Assembly (NCBI RefSeq): GCF_001044395.1
Contig: NZ_JANU01000039.1
Coordinates: 102,385 to 166,384 of the forward strand
DNA: 64,000 nt
Direction of reading: 5' to 3'
From: Caenimonas sp. SL110
GTDB taxonomy: Bacteria > Pseudomonadota > Gammaproteobacteria > Burkholderiales > Burkholderiaceae_C
Of this stretch, positions 47,201-56,434 are shown piece after piece. Within the stretch, counting starts at the first letter, position 1. Each line of letters opens with the position of its first letter. Position numbers and translations under genes: made by a program. The notes below the pieces were generated by a model. The model searched no databases, was not told where the DNA came from, and was given only the letters and a program-made list of their open reading frames with translations.

Positions 47201-49230
47201 AAGTGCGCAAGGAACTCTGGTTCGGCTTCACGCTGATGGGAATCATCATCCTGGCAGCGCTCTACATGCTGGTAAGCGTGCCGAAAATCGAAAGCGGCCA
47301 CATCGGCCTGCTGATGCTGTCGCTGGTCGTGGTGGCCATCATGCTGGGCTTCCCCACGGCGTTCACGCTGATGGGCATGGGAATGATCTTCACGCTCGCC
47401 GCCTACGACGGCAACATGACCAACACGCTCAACCTGATGGTGCAGGCGGCGTTCAAGACCATGAGCAACGATGTGCTCATCTCGATCCCGCTGTTCGTTT
47501 TCATGGGCTATCTGGTCGAGCGTGCCAACCTGATCGAGAAGCTGTTTCGCAGCCTGCACCTGGCGCTGGTCAGGCTGCCCGGTGCGCTCGCAGTCGCAAC
47601 GCTGGTGACCTGCGCCGTCTTTGCCACCGCAACCGGAATCGTCGGGGCCGTGGTGACACTCATGGGGCTGCTGGCACTGCCCACCATGCTGAAGTCCGGC
47701 TATAGCGTCCAGTTGTCGGCTGGTGTCATCACCGCTGGCGGATGCCTTGGAATCCTGATACCGCCCTCGGTCCTTCTGATCGTTTACGGTGCCACGGCGG
47801 GCGTTTCAGTGGTCCAGCTTTACGCGGGCGCGTTCTTTCCGGGACTGATGCTGGCGGGGCTGTACATCCTGTACGTGATCATCATTGCGAAGATCAAGCC
47901 GTCGATGGCACCTCCGCTGTCACTGGCCGACCGCTTCGTGCCCTTGCCACCCATGAGCGAGAAGATCGCACCGTCGCATGCTTCGCGCGCGCTGCCTGTG
48001 CTGCTGGGTGCGCTCAAGGGCAGCCGCAATGCGGACGTCCCGACCTCGTACGTGCTCAGGCAACTCGCGATCGTGATGCTGCCGGCGGTACTCTTCGTGA
48101 TCGTTGCGCTGTGGAGCTACAAGTCCGTGACGACCCCGGTCGTCGAGGAGGTCTCGACGATGACGCGTATCGGCGAGGCCGCCTCGCCGCCTCGAGAAGG
48201 TGGGCTGGCAGAGCCTCCATCCTCGGGTGGGCTGGCAGAGCCTCCATCTTCCGGCGGGCTGGCAGAGCCGCCCGCCGACGGCGGATTGAAGGAGCCCCCC
48301 GCTGAAGCTTCGAGCCCAAGCCCGACACCCAGCGCAGGCGGGCTCGCGGAGCCACCCGCTGCTGGCGGCGTGCAGGAACCTCCTGCGGCTGCGGCTTCGA
48401 TCCCTGCTGCGGCAGCCACCCCATCCCCCGCTGCGGCGTCCGTGCCAGCTGCAGCAGAGCCGATCACCAAAGTACCGGCGCCTACGTCCTACTGGCTGAG
48501 CCTGGGCATCGCCGCCGGTGCGCTGGCGGTGTTCTATGCACTGCTGAGCTTCACGCGGCTCGAAGTCTTCAAGATGCTGCTCACAAGCTTCTTCCCGTTG
48601 CTCGTGCTGATCATGGCGGTGCTGGGCTCGATCGTGATGGGCCTGGCAACACCGACGGAAGCCGCAGCTGTCGGCGCATTGGGTGGTTTCCTGCTGGCAA
48701 TCGCGTATCGGCAGCTGACCTTCACAGTGGTCAAGGAGAGCGTGTTCCTCACGGCCAAGACCTCTGCGATGGTGTGCTGGCTCTTTGTGGGATCGGCCAT
48801 CTTCTCGGCCGCCTTCGCGCTGCTGGGCGGCCAGGAGCTGGTGGAGCGCTGGGTGCTCTCGATGAACCTGAGCAAGACCCAGTTCCTGATCCTTTCGCAA
48901 GTCATCATCTTCGTGCTGGGCTGGCCGCTGGAGTGGACCGAGATCATCGTGATCTTCATGCCGATCTTCATTCCACTGCTCGACAACTTCGGCGTCGACC
49001 CGCTTTTCTTCGGGCTGCTGGTGGCACTGAACCTGCAGACTGCATTCCTGAGCCCGCCTGTCGCAATGGCGGCCTTCTATCTGAAAGGAGTGAGTCCGCC
49101 GCATGTGTCGCTCAACCAGATTTTCCTGGGGATGCTGCCGTTCATGGGAATCCAGATCATTGCGATCGTGCTGCTCTATGTGTTCCCCGAGATCGGCCTG
49201 TGGCTGCCTCAAGTGCTGTATAGCCGCTGA
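47197..49230 (+). CDS. dctM: TRAP transporter large permease (DctM) with a repeat-containing loop
   Basis: 677 residues, well above the usual ~430. N-terminal half carries the conserved MGYLVERANLIEKLF, GIVGAVVTLMGLLALPTML and GGCLGILIPPSVLLIVYG; the C-terminal half has MGLATPTEAAAVGALG and TEIIVIFMPIFIPLL. Between them is a large insertion, about residues 235-455, containing two extra hydrophobic segments and, at residues 335-398, six copies of a nine-residue unit based on GGLAEPPSS. Core motifs on both sides are intact, so the transporter is probably functional. Its stop shares a base with the ppk2 start. Confidence 0.9.
   Translation: MKVRKELWFGFTLMGIIILAALYMLVSVPKIESGHIGLLMLSLVVVAIMLGFPTAFTLMGMGMIFTLAAYDGNMTNTLNLMVQAAFKTMSNDVLISIPLFVFMGYLVERANLIEKLFRSLHLALVRLPGALAVATLVTCAVFATATGIVGAVVTLMGLLALPTMLKSGYSVQLSAGVITAGGCLGILIPPSVLLIVYGATAGVSVVQLYAGAFFPGLMLAGLYILYVIIIAKIKPSMAPPLSLADRFVPLPPMSEKIAPSHASRALPVLLGALKGSRNADVPTSYVLRQLAIVMLPAVLFVIVALWSYKSVTTPVVEEVSTMTRIGEAASPPREGGLAEPPSSGGLAEPPSSGGLAEPPADGGLKEPPAEASSPSPTPSAGGLAEPPAAGGVQEPPAAAASIPAAAATPSPAAASVPAAAEPITKVPAPTSYWLSLGIAAGALAVFYALLSFTRLEVFKMLLTSFFPLLVLIMAVLGSIVMGLATPTEAAAVGALGGFLLAIAYRQLTFTVVKESVFLTAKTSAMVCWLFVGSAIFSAAFALLGGQELVERWVLSMNLSKTQFLILSQVIIFVLGWPLEWTEIIVIFMPIFIPLLDNFGVDPLFFGLLVALNLQTAFLSPPVAMAAFYLKGVSPPHVSLNQIFLGMLPFMGIQIIAIVLLYVFPEIGLWLPQVLYSR
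48199..48390 (+). repeat. 27-bp coding tandem repeat in dctM
   Basis: Four contiguous 27-bp units (48199-48306), a 30-bp spacer, then two more (48337-48390). Encoded: GGLAEPPSS twice, GGLAEPPAD, GGLKEPPAE, GGLAEPPAA, GGVQEPPAA. Units 1 and 2 differ by only two or three bases, pointing to recent expansion by slippage. Confidence 0.95.
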
Positions 49231-50063
49231 TGCCAGCAACCCCGAAAGACCCGCTGTCCGGCTGGCGCGTGGAGCGCACTTCAGGCAAGCCGTGGTCGCT
49301 TGCAAAGTGCGACCCCGGCGCCAGGCCGTTCTCGGATGGTGACAAGGACAGGGACAAGGCGGCCGTCGATACCCTCGCCACCGAAATCGACCAGCTGCAG
49401 GACATGCTGTTCGCCGACAGGCGCTTCAAGGTGCTGGTGGTCCTGCAGGGCATGGATGCCTCGGGCAAGGACGGCACGGTTCGCGGTGTGTTTGGCAAGG
49501 TGAGCCCGCTGGGGGCCCACACCATGAGCTGGAAGGCACCGACGGCCGAAGAGCGAGCGCATGACTTCCTGTGGCGCATCCACCAGAAGATGCCCGGCGC
49601 GGGCGAGCTGATGATCTTCAATCGCAGCCACTACGAAGACGTGCTGGTGCCGCTGGTCGATGGGCAGCTCACCAAGTCCGCCGTGCAGCAGCGCTACTCG
49701 CAGATCAACGACTTCGAACGCTTGCTGGCCGAAACCGGCACGGTGCTGCTGAAGTTCATGCTGCACATCAGCCCGGATGAGCAGCGCGAGCGTTTACAGG
49801 AGCGGATCGACGATCCGGCCAAGGGCTGGAAATTCATGCCGCGCGACCTGGAAGTGCGCAAGCAGTGGGCCGAGTACCAAAAGGCTTACGAAGGTTTGCT
49901 GGGCGCGACCAGCACGCCTCATGCGCCGTGGATCGTGGTGCCCGCCGACTCCAAGACCCATCGAAATCTGATGATCGCCACGGTCGTGCGCGACGCGCTG
50001 AAAGCGCTCAAACTCCAGTACCCGCCGCTGGACCCTGCGCTGGTGAACACCCGCGTGGTGTGA
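49230..50063 (+). CDS. ppk2: polyphosphate kinase 2 family protein
   Basis: Transfers phosphate between polyphosphate and nucleotides. 277 residues; Walker A VLQGMDASGKDGT near residue 75, NRSHYEDVLVP with the DR/R lid region, and FMLHISPDEQRERL. Sequence style (short, single domain, HTMSWKAPTAEE) fits class III/AMP-or-ADP-phosphorylating enzymes, though class assignment needs alignment. ATG 49230 overlaps the dctM TGA by one base, so it is in the TRAP transcript. Confidence 0.9.
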   Translation: MPATPKDPLSGWRVERTSGKPWSLAKCDPGARPFSDGDKDRDKAAVDTLATEIDQLQDMLFADRRFKVLVVLQGMDASGKDGTVRGVFGKVSPLGAHTMSWKAPTAEERAHDFLWRIHQKMPGAGELMIFNRSHYEDVLVPLVDGQLTKSAVQQRYSQINDFERLLAETGTVLLKFMLHISPDEQRERLQERIDDPAKGWKFMPRDLEVRKQWAEYQKAYEGLLGATSTPHAPWIVVPADSKTHRNLMIATVVRDALKALKLQYPPLDPALVNTRVV

Positions 50064-50080
50064 GCTGCAGTCGCATGGCT

Positions 50081-50112
50081 CTTAGTTGACGTTTACGTAA
50101 ACGTCAACTAAG
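50081..50112. promoter_or_regulatory. perfect 32-bp palindrome upstream of icmF, probable operator
   Basis: Half-site CTTAGTTGACGTTTAC (50081-50096) is followed immediately by its exact complement. It contains TTGACG that could serve as -35, with TAAGCT 17 bases later. From memory its core (TTGACGTTTACGTAAACG) resembles MerR-family LiuR-type sites controlling branched-chain acyl-CoA catabolism. It ends 26 bases before the icmF ATG. Confidence 0.75.
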
Positions 50113-50138
50113 CTGGCGGCCTGCTGGAGACACTGCCC

Positions 50139-53100
50139 ATGACCGACCTGTCCGCCGAATTCAAGGCGCTTGCCAACTACCGCCCGACCCACAAGGTGCG
50201 TTTCGTCACTGCCGCAAGCCTGTTCGACGGCCACGACGCGGCCATCAACATCATGCGGCGCATCCTGCAGGGCATGGGCGCCGAGGTGATCCACCTGGGC
50301 CACAACCGCAGCGTCGATGAGGTCGTCACTGCCGCCCTGCAGGAAGACGTGCAGGGCATCGCGATCAGCTCTTACCAGGGCGGTCACGTCGAATATTTCA
50401 AGTACATGGTCGACCTGCTCAGGCAGCGCGGCGGTGAGCACATCCAGGTGTTCGGCGGCGGCGGCGGCGTGATCGTGCCACCTGAAATCCGCGAACTGCA
50501 CGACTACGGCGTTACGCGCATCTACAGCCCCGAAGACGGCCAGCGCATGGGCCTGGCCGGCATGATCGGCGAGATGGTGATGCGCTGCGACAAGGACATC
50601 ACCGGCTACGCGCCAAAGAGTGTCGAAGGCATACAGGGTCACGGCGAGATGAACTGGCGCGCGCTGGCGCAACTCATCACCGCGCTGGAAAGCGGCAAGG
50701 CCGACCCCGCCCTGGTGCAGGCGGTGCAGCAGGAAGCCGGCAAGAAAAATATCCCGGTCATCGGCATCACCGGCACCGGCGGCGCGGGCAAGTCGTCGCT
50801 CACCGACGAGTTGATTCGCCGCCTTCGACTGGATCAGGATGACGCGCTGCGCATCGCGGTGATCTCCATCGATCCGTCGCGCAGGAAGAGCGGTGGCGCC
50901 TTGCTCGGCGACCGCATCCGCATGAATGCGATCAGCCCGTGGCGCACGGCAATCTCTCCTTCCCCCAGCGGTGAAGGGAGTGAACAGCGTGTCTTCATGC
51001 GCTCGCTGGCAACCCGCGACTTCGGCAGCGAAATCTCGGCTGCCCTCCCCGACGTCGTCTCGGCCTGCAAAGCCGCAGGCTTTGACCTCGTCATCGTCGA
51101 AACCTCTGGCATCGGCCAGGGCGACGCGGCCATCGTGCCGCTGGTCGATGTGCCGATGTATGTGATGACGCCCGAATTCGGTGCCGCCAGCCAGCTCGAA
51201 AAAATCGACATGCTCGACTTTGCCGAGTTCGTGGCGATCAACAAGTTCGACCGCAAGGGCGCTGCCGATGCGCTGCGCGATGTCGCCAAGCAGGTGCAGC
51301 GCAACAAGGAGGCCTGGGGCAAGCGCCCCGACGAGATGCCCGTGTTCGGCACCATGGCCGCACGCTTCAACGACGACGGTGTCACTGCGCTGTATCAGGC
51401 ACTCAAGCCGCGTCTGGCTGAACTCGGCCTCAAGCTCACCGATGGAACATTGCCTCGGGTCGATGTCCGCCACAGCACCAACCAGACGCCTGTGGTCCCA
51501 GCCGCCCGCACCCGCTACCTCGCTGAAATCAGCGACACCGTTCGCGCCTACAAGAAGCGTTCGCGCGAGCAGGCCCGGCTCGCGCGCGAAGTGCAGCAAC
51601 TCAAGGAAGCAGCGCGCATGCTCAAGGTCGACAAGCCAGAGCGCGCGCCGGCCGCAGAAGCCACGCTCGACCTCGCAGGCAAGCGCCTGTCGCTGATGGA
51701 CCGCGATGCCTTGCAGCTGCTCAAGCAGTGGCCCGACATGCAAAAGGCCTATGCGGGCGACGAATACGTCGTGAAGATCCGCGACAAGGAACTGCGCACC
51801 GCCCTCACCACCAAATCGCTTTCAGGCACCGTGATCCGCAAGGTGGCCTTGCCCACCTACGAAGACCACGGCGAAGTCCTCAAATGGCTGATGCTCGACA
51901 ACGTGCCGGGCAGCTATCCCTACACCGCCGGCACCTTCGCATTCAAGCGCGAAGGCGAAGACCCGACGCGCATGTTCGCCGGTGAAGGCGATGCGTTTCG
52001 CACCAACACGCGCTTCAAGCTTTTGAGCTCGGGCATGCCCGCCAAGCGCCTGTCCACCGCGTTCGATTCGGTCACGCTGTACGGCAACGACCCCGATCCG
52101 CGTCCCGACATCTATGGCAAGGTCGGCAACTCCGGCGTGTCGATTGCAACGCTGGAAGACATGAAGGTGCTGTACTCGGGGTTCGACCTGTGCAACCCGA
52201 GCACGTCGGTCTCGATGACCATCAACGGCCCTGCCCCTTCGATCCTGGCGATGTTCATGAACACCGCCATCGACCAGAACCTGGAAAAGTTCAAGGCCGA
52301 CAACGGCCGCGAACCCACCGACACAGAAGCCGCAAAGATCCGCGAATGGGTGCTGGCCAATGTGCGCGGCACGGTGCAGGCCGACATCCTGAAAGAAGAC
52401 CAGGGCCAGAACACCTGCATCTTCTCCACCGAGTTCTCGCTCAAGGTCATGGGCGACATCGCAGAGTATTTCGTGCACCACAACGTGCGCAATTTCTACT
52501 CGGTGTCGATCTCGGGCTATCACATCGCCGAAGCCGGCGCGAATCCGATCTCGCAGCTTGCATTCACGCTGTCCAATGGCTTCACTTTCGTGGAGGCTTA
52601 CCTCGCGCGCGGGATGCACATCGACGACTTTGCGCCCAACCTTTCCTTCTTCTTCTCCAACGGCATGGACCCCGAGTACACCGTGATGGGCCGCGTCGCG
52701 CGTCGCATCTGGGCCGTGGCGATGAAAGAAAAATACGGCGCGAACGAGCGCTCGCAAAAGCTCAAGTACCACATCCAGACCTCGGGCCGCAGCCTGCACG
52801 CGCAGGAGATCCAGTTCAACGACATCCGCACCACGCTGCAGGCGCTGATCGCGATCTACGACAACTGCAATTCGCTGCACACCAACGCATTTGACGAAGC
52901 CATCACCACGCCGACCGAAGAGAGCGTGCGCCGCGCGATGGCCATCCAGCTCATCATCAACCGCGAGTGGGGCCTGGCCAAAAACGAGAATCCGAGCCAG
53001 GGCTCTTTCATCATCGAGGAGCTCACCGAGCTGCTCGAAGAAGCGGTGCTGTCCGAATTCGAGCGCATCGCCGAGCGCGGCGGCGTGCTCGGCGCGATGG

Positions 53101-53465
53101 AGACCGGCTACCAGCGCGGCCGCATCCAGGATGAGTCGATGCACTACGAAATGCTCAAGCACACCGGCGAGCTGCCCATCGTGGGCGTCAACACCTTCCG
53201 CAACCCGCACGGCGACAAGGTGCAGGACAAGCTCGAACTCGCGCGCTCGACCGATGAAGAAAAGCAGAGCCAGCTCACGCGCCTGCACGACTTCCACCAG
53301 CGCAACGCCGCAGTGGCACCCGCGATGCTCAAGCGCCTGCAGCAAGCGGTGATCGACAACCGCAATGTGTTCGAAGTGCTGATGGATGCGGTGCGCGTCT
53401 GCTCGCTGGGGCAGATCACCAACGCGCTATTTGAAGTCGGCGGCCAGTACAGGCGCAACATGTGA
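50139..53465 (+). CDS. icmF: fused isobutyryl-CoA mutase / G-protein chaperone
   Basis: Coenzyme-B12 enzyme that interconverts isobutyryl- and n-butyryl-CoA (and related branched acyl-CoAs), with its own GTPase for cofactor loading. 1108 residues: cobalamin domain with [13 protein letters not shown] and [10 protein letters not shown] (about 20-150); MeaB-like G domain with [11 protein letters not shown] (about 210-220), [16 protein letters not shown]; mutase TIM barrel from about 540 ([22 protein letters not shown] [23 protein letters not shown]). About 17 residues (267-283) between RMNAIS and [11 protein letters not shown] appear extra and derive from a palindromic repeat. Expression is probably controlled by the palindrome just upstream; the liv operon follows. 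Confidence 0.96.
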   Translation: MTDLSAEFKALANYRPTHKVRFVTAASLFDGHDAAINIMRRILQGMGAEVIHLGHNRSVDEVVTAALQEDVQGIAISSYQGGHVEYFKYMVDLLRQRGGEHIQVFGGGGGVIVPPEIRELHDYGVTRIYSPEDGQRMGLAGMIGEMVMRCDKDITGYAPKSVEGIQGHGEMNWRALAQLITALESGKADPALVQAVQQEAGKKNIPVIGITGTGGAGKSSLTDELIRRLRLDQDDALRIAVISIDPSRRKSGGALLGDRIRMNAISPWRTAISPSPSGEGSEQRVFMRSLATRDFGSEISAALPDVVSACKAAGFDLVIVETSGIGQGDAAIVPLVDVPMYVMTPEFGAASQLEKIDMLDFAEFVAINKFDRKGAADALRDVAKQVQRNKEAWGKRPDEMPVFGTMAARFNDDGVTALYQALKPRLAELGLKLTDGTLPRVDVRHSTNQTPVVPAARTRYLAEISDTVRAYKKRSREQARLAREVQQLKEAARMLKVDKPERAPAAEATLDLAGKRLSLMDRDALQLLKQWPDMQKAYAGDEYVVKIRDKELRTALTTKSLSGTVIRKVALPTYEDHGEVLKWLMLDNVPGSYPYTAGTFAFKREGEDPTRMFAGEGDAFRTNTRFKLLSSGMPAKRLSTAFDSVTLYGNDPDPRPDIYGKVGNSGVSIATLEDMKVLYSGFDLCNPSTSVSMTINGPAPSILAMFMNTAIDQNLEKFKADNGREPTDTEAAKIREWVLANVRGTVQADILKEDQGQNTCIFSTEFSLKVMGDIAEYFVHHNVRNFYSVSISGYHIAEAGANPISQLAFTLSNGFTFVEAYLARGMHIDDFAPNLSFFFSNGMDPEYTVMGRVARRIWAVAMKEKYGANERSQKLKYHIQTSGRSLHAQEIQFNDIRTTLQALIAIYDNCNSLHTNAFDEAITTPTEESVRRAMAIQLIINREWGLAKNENPSQGSFIIEELTELLEEAVLSEFERIAERGGVLGAMETGYQRGRIQDESMHYEMLKHTGELPIVGVNTFRNPHGDKVQDKLELARSTDEEKQSQLTRLHDFHQRNAAVAPAMLKRLQQAVIDNRNVFEVLMDAVRVCSLGQITNALFEVGGQYRRNM
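50937..50987. repeat. probable palindromic-repeat insertion within icmF
   Basis: 51 bases, exactly 17 codons, in the G domain. Its core has CTCCTTC (50956-50962) facing GAAGGGAG (50973-50980) with one bulge, like the CTCTCC/GGAGAG repeats elsewhere. The comparison with homologues that lack it rests on memory of the family. Confidence 0.6.
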
Positions 53466-53603
53466 ATTCGTCAGATCACTGACAGCATCGGCGAGTCACG
53501 CAAAACTACTTAAGGTCTTACCCCCTACCGCACTGCAGCACGCGTCCCTAGCATTCGGCATCTTCTCCGGGATGTACCGGAAAGATGCAATCAGGAGCGC
53601 GAT

Positions 53604-54377
53604 TTGTCGGGTGAGTTCATTCTAGAGACGAAGGGTCTGACCAAGGAGTTCAAGGGCTTCGTGGCGGTCAACAACGTCGACCTGAAGGTGCGCCGCGGCC
53701 ACATTCATGCGCTCATTGGCCCCAATGGCGCAGGCAAGACGACGTTCTTCAACCTGCTGACCAAGTTCCTGCCGCCCACGCGCGGCACGATCACCTACCA
53801 GGGCGTGGACATCACGCACGAGAAGCCCGCACAGACGGCACGCCGCGGCATCGTCCGCTCGTTCCAGATCTCTGCGGTGTTCCCGCACATGACCGTGCTG
53901 GAGAACGTGCGCGCCGCGCTCCAACGCAACATGGGCACGTCGTTTCATTTCTGGCGCCCCGAAAAATCCCTCTTCCATCTGCATGAGCGCGCGCAGCAGT
54001 TGCTCGCCTCTGTCGACCTGCAGGATTTTGCGGATGAGCTGACGGTCAATCTTCCCTATGGCCGCAAGCGCGCGCTCGAACTGGCCACCACGATGGCGCT
54101 GGAGCCCGACCTGATGCTGCTGGACGAGCCGACACAAGGCATGGGTCACGAAGACGTGCATCGTGTCACCGAACTCATCAAGAAGGTCTCAGCAGGCCGC
54201 ACCATCCTCATGGTCGAGCACAACATGAATGTGGTCGCCAGCATTGCCGATCGCATCACCGTTTTGCAACGAGGCGCAATCATTGCCGACGGCCCGTACG
54301 CGGAAGTGTCCGCCAACCCCCTCGTGATCGAGGCCTACATGGGCACGGCTGACACCGCCCTGCAAGGAGCCCACTGA
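53604..54377 (+). CDS. livG: branched-chain amino acid ABC transporter ATPase LivG
   Basis: 257 residues from TTG 53604, 7 bases after AGGAG. Walker A GPNGAGKTT near residue 38, PAQTARRGIVRSFQISAVFP (LivG-type Q loop region), signature LPYGRKRALELA (degenerate, as in many LivG), Walker B LMLLDEPTQGM, and the LivG C-terminal EAYMG. First gene of livGFKHM. The 138 bases before it hold no gene; an A/T-rich stretch (CTACTTAAGGTCTTAC) may be the promoter region. Confidence 0.93.
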   Translation: MSGEFILETKGLTKEFKGFVAVNNVDLKVRRGHIHALIGPNGAGKTTFFNLLTKFLPPTRGTITYQGVDITHEKPAQTARRGIVRSFQISAVFPHMTVLENVRAALQRNMGTSFHFWRPEKSLFHLHERAQQLLASVDLQDFADELTVNLPYGRKRALELATTMALEPDLMLLDEPTQGMGHEDVHRVTELIKKVSAGRTILMVEHNMNVVASIADRITVLQRGAIIADGPYAEVSANPLVIEAYMGTADTALQGAH

Positions 54378-54379
54378 TC

Positions 54380-55084
54380 ATGACCCAGGAAATCCTCAAG
54401 ATCGAAGGCCTGCACGCCTGGTACGGCGAGTCGCACATCCTGCACGGCGTCGATCTCACGGTGAACGAAGGCGAAGTGGTTTGCCTGCTCGGGCGCAACG
54501 GCGCTGGCCGCACCACCACCATGCGCGCCATCGTCGGCCTGACCGGCGCGCGCAAGGGCTCGATCCGCATTGGCGGCGTCGAAGCCATCAAGCTGGCACC
54601 GCACAAGGTTGCGCGCCTGGGCGTGGGCTACTGCCCCGAAGAGCGCGGCATCTTTGCGAGCCTCTCGGCCGAAGAAAACCTGATGCTGCCGCCCGTCATC
54701 AAGGCCGGCGGCATGTCGATCGACGAAATCTACGGCATGTTCCCCAACCTGAAAGAGCGCGCGAACAGCCCCGGCACGCGCCTGTCGGGTGGCGAGCAGC
54801 AGATGCTGGCGGTCGCGCGCATCCTGCGCACCGGCGCGCACCTCTTGCTGCTCGATGAAATCTCGGAAGGGCTTGCGCCGGTCATCGTCCAAAAGCTGGC
54901 CGACATGATCCGCACGCTCAAGGCCAAGGGCTACACCATCGTGCTGGTCGAGCAGAACTTCCGCTTTGCCGCGCCGCTGGCCGACCGCTTCTATGTGATG
55001 GAACACGGCGCGATCGTCAAGCAGTTCGAAAAGCACGAACTGCAAGACAACATGAAGATGCTGCAGGAGTTCCTTGGCATCTGA
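54380..55084 (+). CDS. livF: branched-chain amino acid ABC transporter ATPase LivF, variant Walker A
   Basis: 234 residues, ATG 54380 two bases after livG. Walker A reads GRNGAGRTT: the invariant lysine is arginine at residue 44 (codon CGC). Other motifs are normal: Q loop, signature RLSGGEQQMLAVAR, Walker B LLLLDEISEGLAP, switch His replaced in VLVEQNFRFA as usual for LivF. Because LivG in the same transporter is canonical, one ATP site would use arginine. The same substitution may be a lineage feature of betaproteobacterial LivF. Confidence 0.93.
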   Translation: MTQEILKIEGLHAWYGESHILHGVDLTVNEGEVVCLLGRNGAGRTTTMRAIVGLTGARKGSIRIGGVEAIKLAPHKVARLGVGYCPEERGIFASLSAEENLMLPPVIKAGGMSIDEIYGMFPNLKERANSPGTRLSGGEQQMLAVARILRTGAHLLLLDEISEGLAPVIVQKLADMIRTLKAKGYTIVLVEQNFRFAAPLADRFYVMEHGAIVKQFEKHELQDNMKMLQEFLGI

Positions 55085-55156
55085 AACCTGTTTCGAGGGC
55101 CGTTTTGGCGCGCCTCTCTTCCTTTTGTGTCACACGTTTTACCCAGGAGACTATTC

Positions 55157-56356
55157 ATGAAACTCAAGACAATCGTCGCCGCGCTGGCTGTCGGCTTCGG
55201 CACCTTCAGCGCCGTTGCACAGAGCAACACCGGTCCGATCAAGATCGGCATGATCACCGACATGTCGAGCCTCTATGCCGACATCGACGGACCCGCAGGC
55301 GCCGAGATGGTCAAGTGGGCGATCCAGGACTTCGGCGGCAAGGTGCTGGGCCGTCCGGTCGAAGTGCTGTCGGCTGACCACCAGAACAAGGCCGACGTCG
55401 CCAGCTCCAAGGCGCGCGAGTGGATGGACAAGGAAAACCTCGCCATGCTCGTGGGCGGCACCAGCTCCGGCACGGCCCTGGCCATGTCCAAGGTTGCTTC
55501 CGAGAAGAAGCGTCCCTTCATGGTGATCGGCGCCGGCTCGGCACGCCTGACCAACGAAGACTGCTCGCCCTACACCGTGCACTACGCTTACGACACCGTG
55601 GCCCTGGCCAAGGTTGCAGGCAACGCGCTGGTGAAGGCCGGCAACAAGAACTGGTACTTCCTGACGGCTGACTACGCGTTCGGTCACTCGCTCGAAGGCG
55701 ATGCTTCCACCGTGGTCAAGGCCAACGGCGGCACCGTGGTCGGCGCTGTGCGTCACCCGCTGAACGCATCTGACTTCTCTTCGTTCCTGCTGCAGGCTCA
55801 AGGCTCCAAGGCCCAGATCCTGGGCCTGGCCAACGCCGGCGGTGACTTCACCAACGCGATGAAGGCTGCCAAGGAATTCGGCATCACCAAGACGATGAAG
55901 GTCGCCGGCCTGCTGGTGTTCATCAACGACGTGCACAGCCTGGGCCTGTCCAACACCGAAGGCCTGCAACTGGCCGACAGCTGGTACTGGAACCAGGACG
56001 ACGCATCGCGCAAGTTCGCCAAGCGCTTCTTTGACAAGTACAAGCGCATGCCGTCCAGCCTGCAGGCTGCCGACTACTCGGCCACCCTGACCTGGCTCAA
56101 CGCAGTCAAGACCGTGGGCTCGACCGACGCCGACAAGGTGATGGCCGAGATGAAGAAGACGGGCGCCAACGACTTCTACAGCAAGGGCAAGATCCGCGCT
56201 GACGGCCGCATGATCCATGACATGTACCTGTTCCAGGTCAAGGGCCAGAAGGAATCGACGACGCCGTGGGACTACTACAAGCTCGTGGCCAAGGTTCCTG
56301 GTGACCAGGCCTTCACGACGGTTGCCGAGTCCAAGTGCTCGCTGCTGAAGAAGTAA
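55157..56356 (+). CDS. livK: branched-chain amino acid ABC transporter substrate-binding protein
   Basis: 399 residues from ATG 55157, with AGGAGA 6 bases upstream; signal peptide ends near AVAQ. Periplasmic type I binding fold: IKIGMITDMSSLYADIDG, GTSSGTALAMS, and DYYKLVAKVPGDQAF at the end. The long, acid-substrate-like pattern (SLYADIDGPAGAEM) is seen in binding proteins for aromatic or amide ligands as well as for leucine-type amino acids, so the ligand is uncertain. A repeat hairpin follows the stop. Confidence 0.92.
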   Translation: MKLKTIVAALAVGFGTFSAVAQSNTGPIKIGMITDMSSLYADIDGPAGAEMVKWAIQDFGGKVLGRPVEVLSADHQNKADVASSKAREWMDKENLAMLVGGTSSGTALAMSKVASEKKRPFMVIGAGSARLTNEDCSPYTVHYAYDTVALAKVAGNALVKAGNKNWYFLTADYAFGHSLEGDASTVVKANGGTVVGAVRHPLNASDFSSFLLQAQGSKAQILGLANAGGDFTNAMKAAKEFGITKTMKVAGLLVFINDVHSLGLSNTEGLQLADSWYWNQDDASRKFAKRFFDKYKRMPSSLQAADYSATLTWLNAVKTVGSTDADKVMAEMKKTGANDFYSKGKIRADGRMIHDMYLFQVKGQKESTTPWDYYKLVAKVPGDQAFTTVAESKCSLLKK

Positions 56357-56361
56357 GCAGA

Positions 56362-56400
56362 CCCTCACCCCAGCCCTCTCCCGCAAGCGGGAGAGGGGGC
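56362..56400. repeat. REP hairpin between livK and livH
   Basis: CCCTCTCCCGC (56374-56384) and its exact complement GCGGGAGAGGG (56387-56397) around AA, preceded by CCCTCACCCCAG. Very stable 11-bp stem right after the binding-protein gene. Same family as 8682-8716. Confidence 0.92.
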
Positions 56401-56434
56401 AAGAAGCTCCGTATCGCTCACTAGAGGCAATCCC

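Noticed and set aside
48199..48390. Regular 27-bp repeats considered as a CRISPR array
   Set aside because: Units are contiguous, lack unique spacers, and are in frame within dctM.
50064..50138. Cobalamin riboswitch upstream of icmF
   Set aside because: The 75-base gap is too short and has no B12-box-like sequence; only the palindrome is present.
50082..51743. 553-codon minus-strand open frame
   Set aside because: Antisense to icmF with no recognisable motifs and low-complexity composition.
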